Assembly: GCA_020628545.1 (NCBI GenBank)
Contig: JAHDEX010000046.1
Span: 1-32,400, forward strand
Direction of reading: 5' to 3'
DNA: 32,400 nt
Source: Paracoccaceae bacterium
GTDB lineage: Bacteria; Pseudomonadota; Alphaproteobacteria; Rhodobacterales; Rhodobacteraceae
Positions 32,353-32,400 of this stretch are shown one piece after another. The notes under the pieces were generated by a model, which saw only the letters and a program-made list of their open reading frames with translations, searched no databases and was not told where the DNA came from. Within the stretch, counting starts at the first letter, position 1; every line of letters begins with the position of its first letter. The position numbers and the translations under genes are program-made.

Positions 32353-32400
32353 TCAGTCGAATTTCCGCGACGGGGCAAGCACAGTGGCTTCACCAACAAG
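32353..32400 (-). CDS. C-terminal 15 codons of an upstream gene (partial)
   Basis: The minus strand at the window edge reads LVGEATVLAPSRKFD followed by TGA. This looks like the end of a protein whose start lies outside. A GEA-V-L-x-P-R-type ending is common for MaoC-type dehydratases, which often precede ribF in this group. This is too short to identify with confidence. Confidence 0.35.
   Translation of the reverse strand, partial: LVGEATVLAPSRKFD

Noticed and set aside
1-32400. tRNA, rRNA, CRISPR, transposase, integrase or phage genes
   Set aside because: I looked for these by eye on both strands and found no cloverleaf, direct-repeat array or recombinase motif.

Overview
The window looks like chromosomal DNA from a Rhodobacterales (Roseobacter-clade) alphaproteobacterium. 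The evidence is the gene families (DUF1285, DUF1523, a MoxR/DUF58/DUF4159 operon, glcD, prs, ribF-ycgN-ltaE), the moderately high GC, and a GGGG..CCCC / GAGGTATTTT / AAGAAGAA intergenic repeat that I associate with this group. Nothing seen suggests a plasmid, phage, insertion sequence, CRISPR array, tRNA or rRNA. Coding density is very high and many neighbouring genes overlap by 1-8 bases.

Layout. 1-1271 (-): 3'-truncated glycolate oxidase subunit glcD, with AATTGG half-sites in its promoter. 1360-2417 (+): a DUF599 membrane protein and a small secreted protein. 2515-9309 (-): a four-gene operon of MoxR AAA+ ATPase, DUF58 protein, BatA-N/DUF4159 membrane protein and a vWA/GATase-like membrane protein. 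9380-10716 (+): DUF1285 and a hydroxypyruvate-isomerase-type TIM barrel. 10725-13195 (-): an ECF sigma factor followed by a single-pass vWA protein that may serve as its membrane partner. 13396-16414 (-): a membrane-anchored thioredoxin-like protein, gabD, and a hypothetical/SRPBCC pair. The SRPBCC gene is divergent from a YafY-type regulator (16490-17125), with a palindrome between them. 17095-17565 (-): an uncharacterised protein. 17846-18643 (+): an L,D-transpeptidase.

18765-28009 (+) is the most interesting region. It holds eleven tightly packed, co-directional genes: a coiled-coil protein, a two-TM protein with a poly-glycine tail, an unknown 373-aa protein, a AAA+ ATPase with an atypical Walker B, two multi-pass membrane proteins, an unknown 461-aa protein, a two-TM protein, a DUF1523 protein, a leaderless TolB/WD40-like propeller and an H-type lectin domain protein. 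Most members have no function I can name. The layout suggests a membrane-associated ATP-driven assembly, but that is inference.

28044-32400: prs (-), a 2-hydroxychromene-2-carboxylate isomerase/DsbA-like gene (+) ending in a heavily structured terminator region, then the overlapping minus-strand set ribF-ycgN-ltaE, and the last 15 codons of an upstream gene at the window edge.

Functional themes are central metabolism (glycolate, succinate semialdehyde, PRPP, flavin, threonine/glycine), envelope and stress machinery (two vWA systems, L,D-transpeptidase, ECF sigma), and the uncharacterised AAA+ operon.
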